Shown piece by piece: positions 5,873 to 8,144 of a stretch of DNA of 8,144 nt. The translations under genes were made by a program, and so were the position numbers. The notes beneath the pieces are model-generated. The model saw only the letters and a list, made by a program, of their open reading frames with translations. It was not told the origin of the DNA and did no database searches. The DNA comes from Tethybacter castelli (GTDB taxonomy: Bacteria > Pseudomonadota > Gammaproteobacteria > Tethybacterales > Tethybacteraceae). The stretch's first letter is position 1. Each line of letters opens with the position of its first letter. The stretch covers positions 1-8,144 of the forward strand of contig JAZHEJ010000024.1 of the NCBI GenBank assembly GCA_036679665.1, in the 5' to 3' direction.

Positions 5873-6868
5873 TTAGAAGGACGACTTGGGTTCTTCGTCG
5901 TTAATTTCGACTTCAAGCGTACCGGCCAGTATCTGACGATATTGAACACCAATCAAATCTTTGAGTTCAGCAGGTAGGCGGCTGTCAAATTCGTAGTAGG
6001 GAGCCAATGATGCGCCACCTTTGGCGATCATCGTCCATTCTTTGTAGTCCTCGGCCTCGAACGTGCCTTCCATGACCCGGTCAATCGCGTGGTTGATCGC
6101 GTTTTCCATATGCCACAATGCGGAAGTTACCACTACATTCTCGCCATTTTCTTCTTTGTTCATGTCGTTTACATTACCAAAGGCCACAATACCTTTTTCC
6201 CTAGCCGCATCGACTACGCCGGCGCGCTCGGCATACAGAACATCAACCCCGGATTCAAGCTGCGCAAAAGCCGCCTCTTTAGCCTTGGGCGGATCATACC
6301 AAGAACCGATGAAATCCACCTTGTACTCAATGTTCGGATTCACCGACCGGGCCCCGGCGATAAACGCGTGAAACAGACGATTGACTTCGCCGATCGGATA
6401 ACCGCCGACCATCCCGATCTTGTCGGTTTTAGTCATTGAACCCGCCAAGATTCCCATCAAATAACACGGCTCATGGATGTAATTATCAAACACCGCGAAA
6501 TTACTGCCGTAGGGAGGAAACGAATCACCCATCAGAAAAGCCACATTCGGATAGTCATCCGCAACCGTGTGGGCCTCGCGACTGATACCGAACGCTTCAC
6601 CCACGATAAGATCCACTCCGCTGTCAGCATATTCGCGCAACACGCGCACATAGTCGGTATTCGCGACCTTTTCCGAAAAAACGTAGTCGATCCGTCCTTC
6701 ACTTTGAGCACGTTCTAGCGCCAAATGCAAGCGCGCGTCCCATTTTTGCTGAATCGGCTGGGTATAGATGCCGGCGACTCTTATCTTGCCAGCTGCGGTT
6801 GCTGCGGCTGCACTAAATACCAGTCCTGCGCAAAGCAATGGAACCAAACATTTTGTTTTGATGTTCAT
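5873..6868 (-). CDS. BMP-family periplasmic nucleoside-binding protein
   Basis: Solute-binding component of the transporter, 331 residues, of the BMP/PnrA/Med family, whose studied members bind purine or other nucleosides. A Sec signal peptide is clear: lysines at 4 and 6, a hydrophobic core at about 8-20, and probable cleavage after Ala26 (AAATAA-GK). The cysteine at 13 has no lipobox, so the mature protein should be free in the periplasm. Family landmarks include ADSGVDLIVGEAF (81-93), HEPCYLMGILAGSMTKTDKIGMVGG (begins 132), GSWYDPPKAKEAA (188-200) and AGVVDAAREKGI (216-227). The ATG has an AGGAGT site 6 bases upstream, the best in the operon, which fits the excess of binding protein usually needed over membrane subunits. 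It lies 24 bp after the hydrolase and 30 bp before the ATPase. Ligand identity is inferred from the neighbours. Confidence 0.93.
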   Translation of the reverse strand: MNIKTKCLVPLLCAGLVFSAAAATAAGKIRVAGIYTQPIQQKWDARLHLALERAQSEGRIDYVFSEKVANTDYVRVLREYADSGVDLIVGEAFGISREAHTVADDYPNVAFLMGDSFPPYGSNFAVFDNYIHEPCYLMGILAGSMTKTDKIGMVGGYPIGEVNRLFHAFIAGARSVNPNIEYKVDFIGSWYDPPKAKEAAFAQLESGVDVLYAERAGVVDAAREKGIVAFGNVNDMNKEENGENVVVTSALWHMENAINHAIDRVMEGTFEAEDYKEWTMIAKGGASLAPYYEFDSRLPAELKDLIGVQYRQILAGTLEVEINDEEPKSSF

Positions 6869-6880
6869 CGTATTACTCCT
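6869..6880 (-). promoter_or_regulatory. Strong ribosome binding site of the binding-protein gene
   Basis: AGGAGT (6880-6875) lies 6 bases before the ATG at 6868, the best placed site in the operon. The nucleoside hydrolase upstream and both permeases downstream have none, so the binding protein is likely made in excess. Confidence 0.7.
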
Positions 6881-6892
6881 GAGGTTAAGCTA

Positions 6893-7912
6893 TTATAACT
6901 GCTGATGAATTGTCGCGGAGAAAAGTTGGTAGAAACCGTCCGCATCCGGGTCGTGACAATATTCTGAATTCGCACTAGCATCGGGTTGGTAATTCAATTG
7001 GCCCTGAGTGTTATTTTCCTCTTCCAAATCAGTTAGCACAGTAAATTTAGCATGTGATCTCGATACCAGATCAGGTTTGATGATCGTAGCCGCCGCGAGC
7101 GGGTCGTAAAAGTATTCTTGATACCCGCCCTTTTGGGCTTCTTCAAGTTTATCTTGCAAAATTGTGTGAATAAACTTTACGACAGGTGTTGACTCGTCTT
7201 TAAACATGTCAACCACACTTTGAGTTAATTCCACCTTATAAGAAGCGTCCAGCGGAACGAAAGTCAAAAAGCCCGACCGAGTTGCCACTGCCTTGGCAGC
7301 CGCTTCCGGATCAACGAACAAGTTCCATTCACCGGTAATATTGTTGGGATAAGCCTGGGCGAAAAGATCAGCGACGTTACCTGACACGTCAACCGCACCT
7401 CCCATGGCTACGATTCGCTTGGGTTGAGCCGGCGGGCCGGAGTTTAAAAATTCTGTGAAATTGGTAAAGCCGCCGATGGCAAGATAGGTTAAATCCGGAT
7501 ACGAATCCAAGGAGTTTTGAAGTAATTCAGTCGCAGAAAACTTGGTCTCAGGAGCCTTGGACTCCGGCAATGGATAGTTATAAACATTACTTACCGCTTT
7601 GCGAAAATCAGCCGGAAACACATTGCTGTAACTCAAAGGATTACCTTGCCCTTTTGCGACAGGTATAGTTAATATATTAATTAATTGCAGTAAGTTCCGG
7701 GCATTTTTATAGCCGTCTGAGAAATAAGCCTCGCCACATCCGTTGACACTGATTCCCGCCACATGTATTTGCGGATGGAGGGTGAGTAGCGCAATGGCGC
7801 ACCAGTCATCCCAGCCGACGTCCGTGTCAATGAATACGACAGTTTTGTCGTTACCAACGCTTCCACCTTGAGCTCGCGTTGAAGAATTTATGTCTGATAA
7901 ATTTTCTGTCAT
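6893..7912 (-). CDS. Nucleoside hydrolase, divergent subfamily
   Basis: Cytoplasmic N-ribohydrolase fold of 339 residues, expected to split a ribonucleoside into base and ribose. The calcium/ribose-binding signature is DTDVGWDD (29-36). MGGA (170-173), GEWNLFVDPEAA (194-205, with E195 and N197) and YDPLAAA (269-275, with Asp270) complete the family pattern. Tyr269 occupies the place where classical inosine-uridine hydrolases carry a catalytic histidine. The usual asparagine loop after the second strand reads VNGCGEAY (56-63), a form I associate with a less studied branch of the family. There is no signal peptide, so it acts after import. It is the first gene of the operon. The ATG has no ribosome binding site, and sampled 60-base lines of the gene are mostly 38-42% GC against about 52-58% in sampled permease and deaminase lines, which hints at a different origin. 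Substrate is not predictable from sequence alone. Confidence 0.9.
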   Translation of the reverse strand: MTENLSDINSSTRAQGGSVGNDKTVVFIDTDVGWDDWCAIALLTLHPQIHVAGISVNGCGEAYFSDGYKNARNLLQLINILTIPVAKGQGNPLSYSNVFPADFRKAVSNVYNYPLPESKAPETKFSATELLQNSLDSYPDLTYLAIGGFTNFTEFLNSGPPAQPKRIVAMGGAVDVSGNVADLFAQAYPNNITGEWNLFVDPEAAAKAVATRSGFLTFVPLDASYKVELTQSVVDMFKDESTPVVKFIHTILQDKLEEAQKGGYQEYFYDPLAAATIIKPDLVSRSHAKFTVLTDLEEENNTQGQLNYQPDASANSEYCHDPDADGFYQLFSATIHQQL

Positions 7913-7924
7913 ATCACATATATT

Positions 7925-7947
7925 ATTATGAATTGATTATACATAAT
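7925..7947. promoter_or_regulatory. Dyad overlapping the operon promoter, possible operator
   Basis: ATTATG (7925-7930) and CATAAT (7942-7947) are inverted copies spaced by 11 bases, so their centres lie 17 bases apart. They bracket the -10 box of the operon promoter. A second dyad, GAATT (7930-7934) and AATTC (7945-7949), overlaps it. Either could bind a repressor, but AT-rich DNA gives such symmetry easily by chance. Confidence 0.25.
7936..7941 (-). promoter_or_regulatory. Candidate -10 box of the nucleoside operon
   Basis: A perfect TATAAT is read on the minus strand at 7941-7936. It would start transcription near 7929, about 17 bases before the hydrolase ATG. No good -35 hexamer is found 16-18 bases upstream, so the promoter may depend on an activator. 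The leader would be short and without a ribosome binding site. Confidence 0.45.
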
Positions 7948-7951
7948 TCGC

Positions 7952-7979
7952 TTGTTAGTTCCGCTTTGCCAACTATCAT
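7952..7979 (+). promoter_or_regulatory. Candidate plus-strand promoter at the right end
   Basis: TTGTTA (7952-7957) and TATCAT (7974-7979) are spaced by 16 bases, with four and five consensus matches respectively. Transcription would start near 7986, about ten bases before the ATG at 7996. It would be divergent from the nucleoside operon and share its upstream DNA. Confidence 0.3.
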
Positions 7980-7995
7980 TAATGGCGAAATATAA

Positions 7996-8144
7996 ATGAA
8001 AGATCCCCATAGCCGTGTTATCGTTGAACACCTTATATCAGTGCTGTTTGTTTCTTGCCAGAAACTGCGCAAAGCCGATCGTATTTACTGCTTTAGCGGC
8101 CTCGCACCCGTTAAATGTCCATCAAAAGATCTGGATACGGCCGA
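7996..8144 (+). CDS. Partial reading frame at the right edge, possibly a type I secretion ATPase N-terminus
   Basis: An ATG at 7996 opens a frame that stays clear to the window end (49 codons), directly after an in-frame stop at 7993-7995. The peptide contains a hydrophobic run (about 13-21) and then RIYCFSGLAPV (29-39). This resembles, weakly and without gaps, the remembered N-terminal region of LapB/LssB-type secretion ATPases, where a short helix is followed by a GLP-type motif. A second frame, with a GTG at 8015, is also open to the edge and codes a vaguely similar pattern, so the frame is not secure. There is no ribosome binding site. I do not recognise the gene with confidence. Confidence 0.3.
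   Translation, partial: MKDPHSRVIVEHLISVLFVSCQKLRKADRIYCFSGLAPVKCPSKDLDTA

Noticed and set aside
6830..6832. Cys13 of the binding protein as a lipoprotein attachment site
   Set aside because: The preceding residues (P-L-L) do not form a lipobox, and a good signal peptidase I site follows at Ala26.
7906..7917. CRP-like site TGTGATATGACA at the hydrolase start
   Set aside because: The half sites are separated by 2 bases instead of 6 and overlap the start codon, so it does not fit the CRP consensus.
8015..8144. Alternative plus-strand frame starting at GTG 8015
   Set aside because: It is open to the edge, but has no ribosome binding site and a poorer match to any family than the frame from 7996; kept only as a caution in that entry.

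Overview
The window looks like chromosomal DNA of a Gram-negative bacterium, most likely a pseudomonadote; the class cannot be fixed by eye. The evidence is a CcmG/DsbE-type membrane-anchored thioredoxin, a periplasmic binding protein with a plain Sec signal instead of a lipobox, AGGAGT ribosome binding sites and sigma70-like promoter elements. Coding DNA is roughly balanced in GC and the intergenic DNA is clearly AT-richer.

Layout. Positions 1-437 are non-coding apart from a probable start codon at the left edge (minus strand, ATG at 4-2). This stretch holds three perfect 20-bp tandem repeats, a 36-bp dyad, a spaced 8-bp inverted repeat, a hairpin and a candidate promoter. From 7912 down to 438 lie seven genes, all on the minus strand. 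In transcription order they are a nucleoside hydrolase, a BMP-family binding protein, a double ABC ATPase, two ABC permeases, a cytosine-deaminase-family amidohydrolase, and, after a 97-bp gap with a hairpin, a CcmG/DsbE-like thioredoxin. The first six are tightly packed (gaps of 24, 30, 5, 2 and 6 bp) and almost certainly form one operon. Beyond 7912 is a short AT-rich divergent promoter region and the beginning of a plus-strand reading frame that runs off the right edge.

How the genes fit together. The BMP-type transporter (binding protein, ATPase, two permeases) belongs to a family that imports nucleosides. The hydrolase, which lacks a signal peptide, would cleave the imported nucleoside to free base and ribose. 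The deaminase would then release ammonia from the base. Its residue equivalent to Asp314 of E. coli CodA is Cys298. Loss of that aspartate is the published hallmark of CodA relatives that deaminate 5-methylcytosine to thymine, so the operon may salvage methylated pyrimidine nucleosides such as 5-methylcytidine from RNA. Against simple function, the same deaminase lacks 13 residues, relative to CodA, between the His246 and Asp313 equivalents, a segment expected to hold a barrel helix and strand. It is either structurally unusual or recently damaged.

The two strongest leads are this altered deaminase in its salvage operon and the repeat-rich region at the left end.
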